Below the pieces are notes generated by a model. The model saw only the letters and a list, made by a program, of their open reading frames with translations, was not told the DNA's origin and did no database searches. From contig NC_089182.1 of the NCBI RefSeq assembly GCF_947507565.1, positions 3,162,001 through 3,226,000 on the forward strand: a DNA stretch of 64,000 bases, in the 5' to 3' direction. Positions within the stretch are counted from its first letter, which is position 1, and each line of letters starts with the position of its first letter. Origin of the DNA: Oscarella lobularis (lineage: Eukaryota > Porifera > Homoscleromorpha > Homosclerophorida > Oscarellidae). This document shows, piece by piece, positions 9,200 through 22,381 of the stretch. Both the position numbers and the translations under genes were made by a program.

Positions 9200-12100
9200 T
9201 CACGCTTTCACGCAATCGGTGGGCTCATCCCACGGCAGCATAATCGGCTTGTCGTCAGCGAACAACGCCGTCGCTCGAGCGTTCGATTTCGAACTGCATC
9301 GGAAAGCGACGAGCTTTCTCTCCGTTTTTGCTGGCTTGCAATGATTGGCGGGGCAGGCGGGCAACTTTTCGACGCTGAGACACTTCTTATGTTCGTAATC
9401 TTTGCTGGCATACTCCGGAATGGGATGGCAGGGATTTTCTACGTAGAAGGTCTCAGGATATTCGTTTCGAACGTTTTTTCAATATCTCACCTATCTGACA
9501 CTCGGCCTCTTGAATTTGTTCGTGACAATTGCTGTTGACGTAGGTTTTGATCACTTGACGGTATCGCGACTTGGTGCCGTTCATGCAGTCGCTCCAGCGA
9601 CTCCACGATCCGTACTCGCAAGCTAAAAGTCGCACATATTGATTAGAGGAATCGAACATAATTATTTAATTTTAAGATTTGCTTTTGGCCTTAATCTTCT
9701 CTTTACCTTCTAGGGGTATTTGGTGCTTGGCTGCGAGAGCGAGCTTGTATCCCCTGATGCTCGGCTCCGGACCTCCTCCGTATGCGACATCGTGCAGACA
9801 AGCGCTCAAATAATGCTGATATTTCACCGAACTGTGCCCAACAACGAGCAGCGTCTCGAAAATCGGAGCGCACTGTGCGACGGCAACATCCATAACTTTC
9901 TGCGAGACGTCGCGGACCTCTTTGACATCGCAGCTTTTCGCTGGCTCGGTTACCGCCCAAGATTCGATAAACTCAGCGACAGTCGACGCGTAACCGCACG
10001 GCGTTTCGAGTTCGTTGCCAAGCGTTGCATTGCCGTCGCTATTTCCGCACAAACCGCCCGTCATTCCGGCGTAGAAACCGTTAACCGCCAATTGCATGCC
10101 GTGACCGTTGGCGTAGATGTCGACGCCGGCCCAAGCGCTCAGTCGCGTGTACGTCTCCGTGCCGACCGTCACCGTTCGCACGTTCACGACGTGTTTGACT
10201 TTGTACGGAAGCTCGTGCGGATGGCCGTCGACTTGAAGGGTCGTTCCGCCGACGAGCGTGTATTTCGTCTCGTTGATGTAGACGTGGACGTCGTCGCCTT
10301 GGACGGTGACGGCGAAGTTGTCCGACTCGTTGCGCTGACGAGCGAGAACGAATTCGCACGTCGACTTCATTTCCGCGGTCATTTTGTAGTCGTCGAAGGT
10401 GATGATGTGATGGACGTTTTTGCTGGAGCCTTTGAAGAACTTACAGATGGCTGTCGAAAAAGAAGGATTCACATTATTAATTAAACGAAATACGTCGCGC
10501 GAGACTCTTACGTGCTTTGAGAGGATAAGGAAGAACGTATCCCATGTTGGTTGTATTGAAGAGACTCGATTCAGCAGTCAAATTGACCATGAGTCCTATC
10601 GTGGTCGTATTGACTCGAAGCCATTGCGGCTTGTCGCTTCCTTCAAGATAGAGAATCGCCGATATATTTCCTTCGGTGTTATTGACGAGACTTCCGTTGA
10701 TTTCGCCCCAGAATTCAGGAACGCGAATAATCGCCGTCGTGTTATCGACGGTGTGACGATATCGGGAGACATTACCGTAGAAATGAGTCCTATTGAAACG
10801 AGCATAGCACGTGGAATTGCAGATGGTCGTATTCATCGTCATCCACGCTTCGATATCGACTCGATTCCACGTATTGGCAACGATGTGAGCCGAAGCGTTG
10901 CCTGGGACGCTGTTCGCCTTTAGACTGATAACACGCTGTTCATACGGTTTCGAACCGGTCGTGTACCAGTTGTACGTGCCATTCAGTCCGCTGCTCACGC
11001 CGCCGACGGTCGTCAGCGTGGAATAGAACGTTCCCTCGAGAACGCTAATCAGCGTTTCGTTCCAGAAATTGAAGATGATGCTCGTCGGCGCTGGGGTTAG
11101 AGATCGGAGGCGTACGGAGCCTTCGGCGCGGCCGGAGAGCGGGAAAAGGGGTCCGAAGGGAACGCCGGTGGTGTTCGGATAACTGATGGGAGTCGTGATG
11201 TTAATTCCGAGAATCTCAATTCCAAAGGGTTCGGTGATTTTTGTCTGGAGTACGGAACTCGATGATAAAGGAGTAAGAGAATTCTTACGTTTCTTACTCG
11301 GTTGTGCTTCCAAGTACTCAGCTCCATTCGGCTTTCTCCCACTTCGACATGCTGTTCATATCTATCAGAAGAATTCATCTTCAATCTAAGACTACGAAGA
11401 TAGACTATATATACGTGAATTCGGCGATGACCGATTCGGGTTCGTCCGGCATTTTGGTCAGCTCAACTGTTAGATGATATTGATCGTCGAGTGTAGCGGT
11501 GCCCTCTTGTTGGAATCCGGCCGTGCTTCTCCCAGTCATCGTGATTTTGGGCTGAACAACGATGCCGTCGAGGACCAACTCAAGGGTCGAATAGATGCCG
11601 ACTCTAGAAACGAATTTAAATTTACGACTCGCACGACGAGTTTGTTGCGGTCCTACATTGGCTCGACGTTTCCTTCGAGTTTAATCTCCGTGCTCGAGAA
11701 CGTGCCGTCGACTTTTGCTTTCACTTGAGCGTGAGCGCTCATTTTGACCGAGATATTCAAAGGCAGGCCTATAGTGGTAGGAATGCTGCGATAGACGTTC
11801 AGGGCTTGCGTCGATTTCGACAGGGCGGTGTTGACGAGATTCGGCAATTGGACTCGGTCGTTTATCAGCCAGTCGAGGTAGTTGTACAGACTTTTTGCTA
11901 CGGTGGAAATATCTCGAAAAGCGAATTTTTCCATGACGGTGTCGGTGATCTCCTCTCGAAGAACGTTCAGAAAATTCTTGTCGTAAAGTCGATGCATTAT
12001 TTCGCTTTCGTTGATGCTGTTCCACGCCATCTCACTGCCGAACATTTTGACGTAACCCGATGCGTACATCGGCTCTTGTTCAACGGGGCACTGGACAAAG

Positions 12101-15036
12101 AATTGCGTGACACGAGACGGTTTGAGTCAATAACGTTTACTTACTGCTTTCGGTTCAGACAGTCCACTGGTTTTCATCACACGTGTGCCCAATCTCAAGT
12201 ATCCTGTCGGTCCGAACAAATATCGAATAAGTCTCTCGATACCCGTTCCACGGACGCCCATCTCCAGCAAATTGATATCGTATCCGAATGTGTTTACTTT
12301 GAATTTTGCCGTAGAGCTACGCGGGACTCCTTCGATTTCGCCGAACAGAACCGTCGTGGTGTATTCGAGGCCCATGATATCTCGTGGAAGAGGCGTTTTC
12401 ATGGGAAGGTCAGCTGAACGAAAAAGGCAGACGTCAGAAAAATTTATCGTTATGGGTACGATTACCGAACGCTCCGTAGTGCCTTTGAGCTTTGGAGGAG
12501 AAATAACCCATGTCACAGTACGAGCACCAGTAGCGAATGTTCGTCACTGTGATGACATAGGCGATGATTTCTCGACTAAATGACGTAGGGGATCAGACAA
12601 CGACTCGTTTATTTCCGCGATCATTATACCGCGATCGTCTCGTTGGATTATCGCTTTTTTCCAGCGAAAGCAAATGAGTGTAGACGAACGTCTTGACGTT
12701 TGTGTTCGGCTCCGTTTGCAGCGAGAGAATCATTTGTTTCAGCTCGGTTAGATTGGGTGGCGAGGGACTTCGGAGCGTTTTCATGTAGACGAGATAGGCG
12801 GCGATTCGAACCTCGGCTTCGTCGCAACGAGACATAAACATGGGAAGAACTATCTCGCGCACCTAATCATTGTGACCAAGTCACGTCTTTTCTCGCACAA
12901 TCAAATGTATTGTACCTACCTTCGAGGGAAACTTGTCTCCCACTTTGCCCAGGGCGTAGAGAGCAGCGAGTCGGACTTCGATTTCTGGACTTGTGCTGTT
13001 AATTTCGCAGCCGGTTGTGTTGAGAGCGGTGAGAATGATCGTCCAGCTTCTAGGCAACTTGGCATTGCCAATAGCCTTTAGTGTGTGAACAGCTTTTTGG
13101 ACGTTCAAAATTTCGCCAGTCTCGACGTTCATCGCTGCATTCCACTGTTCCTCTAGAAAACCAAAAGCCTGCGAGAATTTAATTAATAGCCAACTCGTTT
13201 TCTTTGGCGAAGTTTTTTCTGGCAGCTACCTCTTCAGTTTCCTTGGAGCAAACGTAGTTGGGGTGCTCGGTGACTTCGTTTATGACGGCGCCGACTACGA
13301 ACTCAAAAGTCATGTTCCTGGAGTTCGTTCTAGCCATTTCCTGCGAGAATCAACTGTCTGTTACCCCCAACTCGTTCAACTATGTATTTGGAAGCTTACT
13401 GTGGCTGTGCTGAGAAGGAAACAGGGCGAACAGTATCTCAGAGGAACCACCGACAAACTGACGGCCAACTCTCGTTTTCGCGTTGACGACAGGCAGGGCA
13501 CTTCTTCCTGCACTGTCGTCATTTCACCGATCAATTTTATGGCGGGACAAGTTCCCACGTAAGCGAGAGCGTCGAGAGTCAAAGCACTGGAAAAAAAAGT
13601 TCAGCTTTGGTGGGTGGGCTTCAGTTTTGATCGTCGTACTGTTGTGCTCTTTTGACGTCAGTGGGGTTTATTCCGCGTGGGAAGCAGAGCTTGTACGTCT
13701 CTACGACGTCTTTGAGTGCGTCGTAGGTGCATTTCCGCATCTCTTCCACAGTGTCGGCGAAAAGCTCGGCGAAGAGCTTGGGGTCCTGTGTGGCCACTTT
13801 GTCGATGATTTCCTTCACTTTGCACGTCGCTGTCTCGTGCGAGAAATCAGGATATTTGAAAATGATTGAAGTTTTGTTGTCAGCTACAAAGAACAGCAAC
13901 GTCGTGGATAAAGATCATAGCCGGTGTAAGTCGTACGCTCATTTGGACACTCTACGTTCTCAGTTTCTCCTTTCAACGTTAGATACTGTCTGAACATGGA
14001 GATTTACTACTCAGCAACTGCATCGAGGGATGAATGACTTACTCTATCGTCGTCAATGCGGCACCTCCATCTTTGCTGAGTGGCGCAAATGATTGCCTTT
14101 CTCGGATTGTGGCTCTTGAAAGAACCGTTCCCCTGGTGGTGTTACTGAATATATGTTCAGAAGACGTCGACCCGAAGACGAACATCGCCTCTTGCTCCTA
14201 GCCGCAAATAGGAATATTGCTTCTATAATGAGCTCGTTTCTCAGTACTTTCGTTTCTGGAAGAATCGTCGAGAAGTCCTTCATGCGATTGGAACAGCTCT
14301 CCAATTCCCTTTCCTTGAGAAGGACGATTTCTTCGCCGCTAACGCTTTCGATCACCTTGTAGTTGCAACCACCCAGAACATCAGTCTACTCAAAAATTCA
14401 ATTAACGGCACAAATCGAATCATCTCTCTCTACGGCTCTTGGCTATACCAATTGTTCGAATTTTCTCGTTTCGCGTCCCGTCGGCACAGCGAGAAAGGCA
14501 CTCATTACCCCCCTTTTGATGTTGACTATCGGATCCTGTTCGCTGGGAACGGTGTAGATGGCAGGAATTCCCGTTGACGTCAAATCGAATACAATGCATT
14601 CCTTTTGAATTTCGTTACAAAGGTCTCCGTCGCCGTCTTGCCAGCTGCTCTCGTCCCCCGCTGCGACGAATTTTGATAGGGCGTGTTCGATAGAACATTC
14701 GCTCACCTACGCAAACAATAGGACAATTCTCAATAGACTACGCGAAATTCCATTTTCGTCAGCGAACCTTGAGTGATAAGCGAGTTGCATTGATGTACGT
14801 GCAGACGAGCGTCATTTTCATGCGAAGACCAGTGCTGTTCTCCGATGTGCCCGGAATTCCGCTAACAGCCGTCGCCACGTAGCTATACTCGTAGCTTTTT
14901 CCTGGCTCTGGCATGCTCAGCGGTGCTGCGTGAAAAAATCGAGCTTACAGTCGCCGCCGCCGCCGTCAGGGATCGATATTGAAGCAATACCTGCATTGAC
15001 TAGGGCGAGCAGAGCAGACAAGGCCAGCACTTTCAT
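9200..15036 (-). CDS. vitellogenin-like large lipid transfer protein, copy 2
   Basis: This is the second copy of the secreted vitellogenin-like lipoprotein, with the same exon order as copy 1. It starts at 15036 with MKVLALSALLALVNA, spliced to APLSMPEPGKSYEYSY. The N-terminal lipid-transfer module, the MYASGYVKMFGSEMAWNSIN region, the von Willebrand D exon (9672-10472, GGLCGNSDGN) with its C8-like part, the thrombospondin-1-like exon (YGSWSRWSDCMNG, 9491-9621) and a cysteine-rich tail all follow. The tail is encoded on 9200-9450 and ends PTDCVKA before TGA at 9200-9202. The N-terminal module has drifted considerably from copy 1, while tracts of the middle and VWD exons are almost identical at the DNA level. 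It is likely expressed as a yolk or circulating lipid carrier; tissue and timing cannot be read from sequence. Confidence 0.88.
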
Positions 15037-15100
15037 GGTCTTGTCTCTGCAGTGTTCCTCTCGCGGTGATGGGCGAGGAATGAGCTGTGGGCCGTGTGAG

Positions 15101-15144
15101 GCACATGAATATATTTCTTATCATGCAGGACAATCGGGCATTGA
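15101..15144 (-). promoter_or_regulatory. TATA-like promoter of vitellogenin copy 2
   Basis: An AATATATTC element lies about 75 bases upstream of the start at 15036. It is followed upstream by GCTCAATGCCCGATTGTCC, which parallels the block in front of copy 1. The conservation between paralogues in otherwise diverged flanks supports a core promoter. Confidence 0.45.
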
Positions 15145-15767
15145 GCTTCTATGTGTGGCCCGGGGTCTGTAAAGTGAAAAAGGAACAATGGCTTTCGATT
15201 GGAAATGTATACTCGTTTGTTCTGCAATCAATCGTCTTCGCGCGGTTCTGGGACAAGAATGGAGCAAGTCTTTCGCATGTACACGTCTGGAAAGGCTTTG
15301 ATCTGGAAACATAGCCTTTGTATGCTAATGGATTTTTTGTTAATAGTTTATTGGTGGGCTTTCCCTAGGGCGTGCTGGGAGGCTATCTGATCAGTTGCGG
15401 TTAGAGGAAATCAAAGCTGCATATGCACAGAAGAAATTCATCGCAAACGTGGAATGAAGAGAAGACTGCAATGCCAGAAAGAGATTTGTAAGCGTCATGT
15501 CTCTGACCCCAACTTCCTTGTCTATTGTCCTCGATTTACCCATGCTGATTCTGATGGCGTCGATACGAGCGCAATTGCTTCATCGTTCAATAACGATGAG
15601 AATCGTTTGAGTAAGATTACGCCTGCCGAAATCCAATTTAATTAATCGCGAGTGCGGTCACGTGTTCTACTAGAATCTAAATTTAGCCGAGCCGCGTACG
15701 GGACGTCGACATTGCCCAGCACGTGTGTCTGCGGCCGCTTCTCCGCGTTCTCCCGGCGTGGTCCTCA
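15145..15767. other. intergenic region between vitellogenin copy 2 and transportin
   Basis: This divergent intergenic interval must carry the transportin promoter and 5' leader. I see no further gene, and no strong motif or repeat. Confidence 0.4.
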
Positions 15768-18700
15768 ATGGCGTGGCAGCCGGACGAAGCGGGCCTATCT
15801 CAAATCCTTCAACTCCTCAAGGAAAGCCAGAGCCCGAGCACAGAAATCCAGCGCGCCGTGCAGCAGGTCAGTGGGAAAACGAACAAGAAAAAAAAAGAAC
15901 ACGAAGCATCTATTCTCGCTCCGCAGAAACTCGAATCCCTAAATCAGTTTCCCGACTTCAATAACTACCTCGTCCTAGTCCTCGCTCGACTAAAAACCGA
16001 AGGTAAACAACTCCCGGGGGCCCCCTTGCGATTCGTTTCCCTAATCGTCTCGCACGCCAGACGAACCGACGCGCGCCCTATCCGGTCTCATCCTAAAGAA
16101 CAACGTCAAGACGTACTACGCGTCGTTTCCCGACGGCGTGAAGAGCTACGTCAAGTCGGAATGTCTCGTCGCGATCGGCGATCCGTCGCCGCTCATACGG
16201 GCCACCGTCGGTATACTCGTCACGAATATCGTCCAGCACGGCGGTCTCGTCGCCTGGCCCGAACTTCTACCGCTTTTGTCGCAACTTCTCGACAGCGATG
16301 ACTATTCAATATGCGAGGCAATAAATAGGGAATGATTTGGGATATGCATGTAGTCAATTCTTTTTTCTTGATTTTCTGAAGGGAGCGTTCGGTGCTCTTC
16401 AGAAGATTTGCGAGGATTCGGCCGATCAGTTGGATCGCGAGGACATGAATCGACCGCTCAATACTCTCATTCCGAAATTTTTGACGTTTTTTAAACATTC
16501 GAGTTCAAAAATTCGGTACGATAACAGTAACCGTAGCGACGACTAGACGGAATGACGTCTTCTCTCTCCACAGATCTCACGCCATAGCGTGCATAAATCA
16601 GTTCATTCTGATGAAATCGCAAGCGCTCATGGTACACATTGGATCCTTCATCGAGGTATATTATATACGTCAAAAAAGTGAATTTTCGCTAAATTCCTAC
16701 ACCTTCCGTTAGAATCTCTTTTCGATTTCGAATGACGACGATATGGAAGTTCGCAAGAACGTCTGTCGCGCTCTAGTCATGCTTCTCGAAGCTCGTCTTG
16801 ACATACTCTCACCTCACATACACAGCATCGTTGAAGTAAATAAAAAATACCTTTAAGACTGTTGGTGGGTCTCACTGAATCTTTTTCTCTCTTTTCTCAA
16901 GTATATGCTGCTTCGAACTCAGGATGGGGACGAACTCGTTGCCTTGGAAGCGTGCGAATTTTGGCTCACGCTCGCCGAGATGCCCGCCTGCAAGGAAGTC
17001 CTATCTAATCATCTCAATGTGTGAGTCGTGGGCCGGAGGGCGTGTGTTCGAGCGAAGCGTCCATTTTTCTAGTACACGGCACGTACGCTCTGCGAATGGG
17101 TGCCGTGTTTCGCACGTGGACTAGATCAGATCCTTGATTCGCGTTAAGAACGTAGTGAGATTAGCGATCACCCCCTCTCTCTTTCTTCATTGATTTCGCA
17201 CGTCAAGGACACTGATAAACGTCGTTTCTAGACTCGTTCCCGTTCTCGTAAAAGGAATGAGATACTCAGCAAGCGATATATCCGTGCTAAAGGTTGGGGA
17301 ACGCGTATGCGTCGTTGTTTTTAAATCGCGAGTAATCTCGTTTAGGGAGATGCTGACGAGGACGCTGACGTGCCTGATCGAGCGGAAGACATCAAACCGC
17401 GCTTTCACAAAGCCCGAACGCACGGCCAGCAACACGTCGAGGTAAATATCCAATCCTGTGTATTCATCTATGACGTTTCTCTCCTAAGGGCGAATCCGGT
17501 GACGGCGACGGCGACGACGACGATGACGACGACGGCGAGGACTCGCTGTCTGATTGGAATCTGCGAAAGTGTTCCGCCGCCGCTCTCGACATGCTCGCGA
17601 ACGTCTTTCACGATGCCATGCTGCCCGTTTTGCTTCCTATTCTCAAGGAAATTCTCTTCAGCGCTGAATGGATTGTGAAGGAGTCGGGCATACTCGTTCT
17701 AGGAGCGGTTGCCGAGGGTAAGGACGTCTGGGAAATGGGGGTTCGTCGAATCGAGGACGATTTCTTTAGGTTGTTATTCGGGAATGGTGCTCCATTTGCC
17801 CGAATTGGTTCCCTTTCTTATATCTTCATTGACCGATTCCAAGGTGAAGCGTTCAAGTGCGCGTGCGCGTATGCTCGTTTTGAATCGTTTTCACCAAAAG
17901 GCTCTTATTCGATCGATCACCTGCTGGACGTTGAGTCGATACTCGCACTGGATAGTGAACCAACCCCACGAGTTATACCTTCAAAAGTTAATGAACGAGG
18001 TAAGAAATAGTGTTACCTTCTTGTCCGGTGTCTCCTCACCGTGGTGGCCCCTATTCAGCTTCTCAAGCGAATACTAGACAGCAGTAAACGTGTCCAAGAG
18101 GCAGCATGCAGGTGGGGGAAGAATATTCATTATTATAGGAGAAAGGATGACGTGTCTTTTAGCGCCTTTGCTACTCTGGAAGAAGAAGCGTGCACAGAGC
18201 TCGTTCCCTACCTTAGCTACATTCTCGAAACGCTGGTCTTTGCTTTCAGCCGATACCAGGTTAAATTGTTCCTTTTCTTGATCGATACGCCCAATACCTT
18301 TTTTTCAGCACAAGAACCTTCTCATTTTGTATGACGCAATTGGAACACTAGCGGATTCTGTAGGAAATCATCTAAATGAAGACGTAAGACGAAAACGAAG
18401 CGTCTACGTTTTCATTTCAGAAGAGTACATTTTTATTTCTGTAGTCTTACGTTCAAAAATTGATGCCTCCTTTGCTGGAAAAGTGGCACTCGCTTAACGA
18501 CGACGACAAAGATCTCTTTCCCCTTTTAGAGGTACAGAAATTAGGTCGATTTTCTTTGTTTAGTTTCAGTTTTCTTCGCCTCGCGTACTGCAGTGTCTCT
18601 CCTCCGTCGCCACGGCTCTCCAATCCGGTTTTCTTCCCTACGCGGCGCCCGTCTTCCAACGATCAGTTCGTCTCATAGAAAAGAATCTCACCGAGTCTGT

Positions 18701-19954
18701 CGTACGTGACGAGAGCCCGCTCGCGAGTTCTCCCCTCTGACGTAAAAACGCGTTAGACTTACGCTTCGAATCCGGAAGCATTTGAGCCGCCCGACAAAGA
18801 TTTCATGATCGTAGCTCTTGATCTATTGAGCGGTCTCGCTGAGGGTCTCGAAACTAACATCGAGAGTCTAGTAGCTCAGAGCAGTCTGCTCCTACTCCTC
18901 TATCAGTGTGTTCAGGTAGAGTATTAGCGAGAGAAAAAATGAGTAAGGATATTGTGTCTGTAAGGATCCTATGGCTGAAGTGAGGCAGAGCTCGTTTGCT
19001 TTGCTTGGCGACTTGACGAAAGCCTGCTTTCTTCACGTCAAACCTCACATTGGTACAGATTATTATTATTATTATCTCGTTGGGGAATGTAGAGTGTTTC
19101 CTTCTAGCTTCTTTCATGCCGATTTTGGCAGAGAATCTGAATCCCGACCACATCTCGGTGTGTAACAATGCCACGTGGGCCGTGGGAGAAATCGCTATAC
19201 AAATGGGTGAGCGGCGACAGTTTTGGTACGTAAAAGAATTCCAACGGCCGTTCTTTAGGCGGGGAAATGATCTCCTACGTTCCTGCCGTCATCGATCCTC
19301 TCGTCACGATCATAAATCGACCTAATACACCCAAGACGCTCTTGGAGAACACGGGTTAGTTGTCGTCAAAATTTCCTCCGCTTTCGTGCATATTTCTGGA
19401 TCTTAGCGATAACGATTGGACGATTAGGATTAGTTTGTCCTGAGTCCGTTGCTCAGCCCCTTCAGCACTTCATTCGACCCTGGTACCTAATTTTGTACCC
19501 CCTCTCCCTGAAAAAAAGGCGCACTCTCTCTCTTTCCCTCTCCTCCACGCAAAGGTGCACGTCGTTGAGAAACATTCGCGATAACGAAGAGAAAGACTCG
19601 GCTTTTCGCGGCGTTTGCGCAATGATCATCGTCAATCCGGGCGGCGCTGTCCAGGCAAGCGTAAACGCGTCGGTTTTCTCCTTTATATTCTAGCCGGCGC
19701 GTAGGATTTCATATTTTTTTGCGATGCCGTCGCGTCGTGGATCAATCCCAAGCCCGATCTCAAGGAGATGTTCTACAAGGTCATATTGGGAGGGGATGTG
19801 TTTTTTTGCAAACAACTCTCACTTGGGTTGTCTTTTTTTAATTAAGATATTGCACGGGTTTCGAAATCAGGTGGGCGACGACAACTGGAAACGCTTTTCC
19901 GATCAATTCCCCCCGCCCCTGCGTGAAAAATTGACGTCACAGTACGGCGTCTAG
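15768..19954 (+). CDS. TNPO1: transportin-1 (karyopherin beta 2)
   Basis: This is the nuclear import receptor for cargo with PY-type signals, such as hnRNPs and ribosomal proteins, and works with Ran at the pore. The start at 15768 gives [20 protein letters not shown], matching the human N-terminus. HEAT repeats follow throughout, with marker segments [15 protein letters not shown] (spanning a splice), [82 protein letters not shown] and [15 protein letters not shown]. The acidic loop of repeat 8, which helps release cargo when Ran-GTP binds, is present as a run of aspartates just before SDWNLRKC (about 17490-17560). The C-terminus ends [17 protein letters not shown], as in other transportins, at TAG 19952-19954. 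Introns are short. Transportin-1 and -2 separated only in vertebrates, so the name covers both. Confidence 0.95.
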
Positions 19955-20702
19955 TGGCGTTCGTTCGGGGGGAGGGCGTAGGTACGAAAAGGAATCAAAT
20001 AGAGAGAGAGAATTGAGATTCACACGCATTTCTCTCTCAGTGATCATTTAGTTCATTCTGTTGCGTTACACACGATCATGGATTGTCAGGGGGTCAAATT
20101 TATAGGGAGATATCCTTTTGTTTGTCGTCGTGGCTGTCTGACTTTCGTCGTCCGCTGTCCTGTCGATTCTATTGGAGTACGTTTGCGTGACGTGGCGTCA
20201 GGTCCGTTTTACCTTTCTTCTGCTTTTCCCCTCTCTCTTCACTCGCTGTTTTGTGCCGCTGTACGACGACCGGAGAGGGAAAGTGTTGTTCTGCTGTTTT
20301 GAAGCGGAGTGTAGTCAGTCAATTTGTTTGTTAATTGAGATTTTTTCTGTGCTCTGGCTGCGCGGGGTTTATGATATTTATTGTTTAATATTGGTAGTGT
20401 AATTTATTAATTGTACTGTACAGGACAGAGGTGTGACAGAGGGTGGCTGCCTTTTTTTCGGTTTCCCCTGTTTTGTTTTTTGTGACTTGTGTTTGCTGCA
20501 AGTACTGGAACAATATGTCATAGAGGATGTTTATACGCCAATTCGTATTATTAGCATTGCAATGCACGAGGTTCAAACACTGATACTTCTAAAAGTATTT
20601 TAGGTGGAAAAGAGCATATGGGCGATAGGATACTACAAATTTTCGCCCTGAAAAATTCCTTTATTAAATCTGCACACGGAGTAAGGCAATACTACGTATA
20701 AA
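19955..20702. other. convergent intergenic region
   Basis: This holds the 3' flanks of transportin (+) and CFAP144 (-). A short AG-rich run occurs near 20000, and T-rich stretches are frequent. No gene or strong structure seen. Confidence 0.45.
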
Positions 20703-21290
20703 TTAGTTCAAATTTTCCGTTTGTTCTTTCAGCCGCCACGCAGCGTCCATGTACTTTGTTATTTCAGAATTTTGCCTCGGATGATGCAGGCGTCGATCGT
20801 CGCGAGGTGTCTTGATCTAATATTTCACTGAGAAATCGTGTTTTAGAATTTCCACTGAACTCACCAGAGGAGTTGTATCCCAGCCGATTTCTTGCGCTTC
20901 TGTCTGCGGTAGGCTCCACTTCTGCTGCGGAGTTTCTTGCGCTCGACGGAATATCTTCAGGAAGTCCTCTACGCGCACAAAAAAGAAAGCTTTTCGTTGC
21001 CTCGATACAGCGAGTCTTCGTAACTCACCGTCCGCTTCTCCATCTTCAGAATCGTGCTTCGAATTAGGCTTCCCACTCAACGTGTGCACTGAATTGAGTT
21101 AGCACTCGCCGAATCAAGAAAGGCAACGCGAGCGACAACGGTTCCTACTTTTCTTGTAAGGATTGATGCTGTAGTCTGTGTACAGCTTTTGATGCCGTTG
21201 CTCTTTCAGAATCGTTTCGCACAGAATAGCGTTCTGGTGGACAATATTAGCAGGTTCCTTTTCCTTCTTTCCACCAGCTTGCGTTGCCAT
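20703..21290 (-). CDS. CFAP144: CFAP144 (FAM183) ciliary microtubule-associated protein
   Basis: This small protein of roughly 135 residues is read from four exons. Exon 1 runs from ATG at 21288-21290 (MATQAGGKKEKEPANIVHQN, then ILKEQRHQKLYTDYSINPYKK). Exon 2 encodes HTLSGKPNSKHD. Exon 3 holds the family hallmark PQTEAQEIGWDTTPL. Exon 4 encodes LHHPRQNSEITKYMDAAWRLKEQ and ends TENLN at TAA 20703-20705. All four blocks match the FAM183/CFAP144 family, which sits on or in axonemal microtubules of motile cilia. A near-perfect RFX X-box lies just upstream, which fits a ciliary gene. It is divergent from the unrecognised gene that starts 281 bases away. Confidence 0.9.
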
Positions 21291-21313
21291 CTTGTGTTGA
21301 GCAGCGTACTGTA

Positions 21314-21327
21314 GTAACCAAGGTGAC
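21314..21327. promoter_or_regulatory. RFX X-box-like motif upstream of CFAP144
   Basis: GTAACCAAGGTGAC fits the X-box pattern GTNRCC, spacer of 0-3, RGYAAC with one mismatch. It lies 24-37 bases upstream of the CFAP144 start codon. RFX factors drive ciliary genes in animals, so position and partner gene both support the call. Confidence 0.5.
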
Positions 21328-21571
21328 GAACGTCATAGTAAACGTCACAGCGGTGACGACGTGATACTGATACTGGTGTCACAATATTCCAACTGGGAAA
21401 AGAGCGGGATGGAAAACAAAGAAGGTGTGCAAAAATAGGTCCAATGAGGAAGTGTGGCCTCAAAGCGGTTTTATAATAGACATCATGTCAGACGGGATTT
21501 TTTCAAGGCACCCCGCCCCTCTATTGTTTTGTTACACGACAAATTGCGAGCACTTTAGAAGAAGCCCGTGA

Positions 21572-22177
21572 ATGACATCTCTTCCAGGAGATCAAACAGT
21601 TCACTGGGAGCAAAACGGGCACGCTAGCACGGCGATTGGCAGCACAAACGAAGAGCCCCTCCTACCAGGCGTCAAAAGACGTCGATCTGTGCTCGACGAA
21701 GCGGTTCTGATGCAAGAAGACGTCGCCGTTCCATCGCTCCAATCGCCGTCACGATCGTTCCTGCTAATAAGCAACGGTTCGGGCACGTACCAGTCGGAGA
21801 ACTACAAGCCGAAAGGCGAAACGCTCTACATTCCAATGGCCCACATGGGCGACGTGTTGATCAACGTACGAAACGTTGACCAGGTGTCGTGCGAAACGGG
21901 AACGTTCTTTCTCGGCGACGATACGAATAAATACGTCGGGTCGGTGCAAGGTTAGAGGGCGCGGATCGTTGGAAGGGAGGGATGAGGGAGTGGTTCTCGC
22001 AGGAAGCGTCTTGAACTTGTGGAGATACGACGCCGTTGAGAGGCGACTGCGAATAGCGCAGTCTTTGCTGTTTACTTCATCAGAGGTAAGAAGCTGTTTG
22101 TGCACCGTAAATACGTCTATCTGTGCGCAAAAACGCAGGAATTTGGAAAAGCCGTTGCTCTCTTGCAAGCTATTTGA
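21572..22177 (+). CDS. unrecognised conserved-looking protein of about 167 residues
   Basis: I do not recognise this protein. It reads from ATG 21572 (MTSLPGDQTVHWEQNGHAST) through an exon ending at GTGCAAG near 21951, then a second exon from about 22003 (GSVLNLWRYDAVERRLRIAQ), then a last exon encoding EFGKAVALLQAI with TGA at 22175-22177. The two introns have clean GT-AG ends and preserve the frame, which argues for a real gene. A basic patch (GVKRRRSVLDEA) near residue 35 could be a nuclear signal or phosphosite. The segment ETLYIPMAHMGDVLINVRNV is hydrophobic but not a membrane helix. No signal peptide. It is divergent from CFAP144, so it may share that promoter region. Confidence 0.6.
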
Positions 22178-22381
22178 TTTTTCAACAAGGTAGAGAGATG
22201 GTTTTGATTATAATCAATTTAAAAACGTGTCAGTTGCCTCGAAGGCTATTGTCTCAGTTTACACGAATAGTGAAGGCAATAATTATTATTATTCTGACTA
22301 ACCCAGTTCATTGACGTAAAAAGCACCCAGAATCTCCCCAATCAAAAATCGAAGACAAAGAACAACATTACACCCGCTTTT

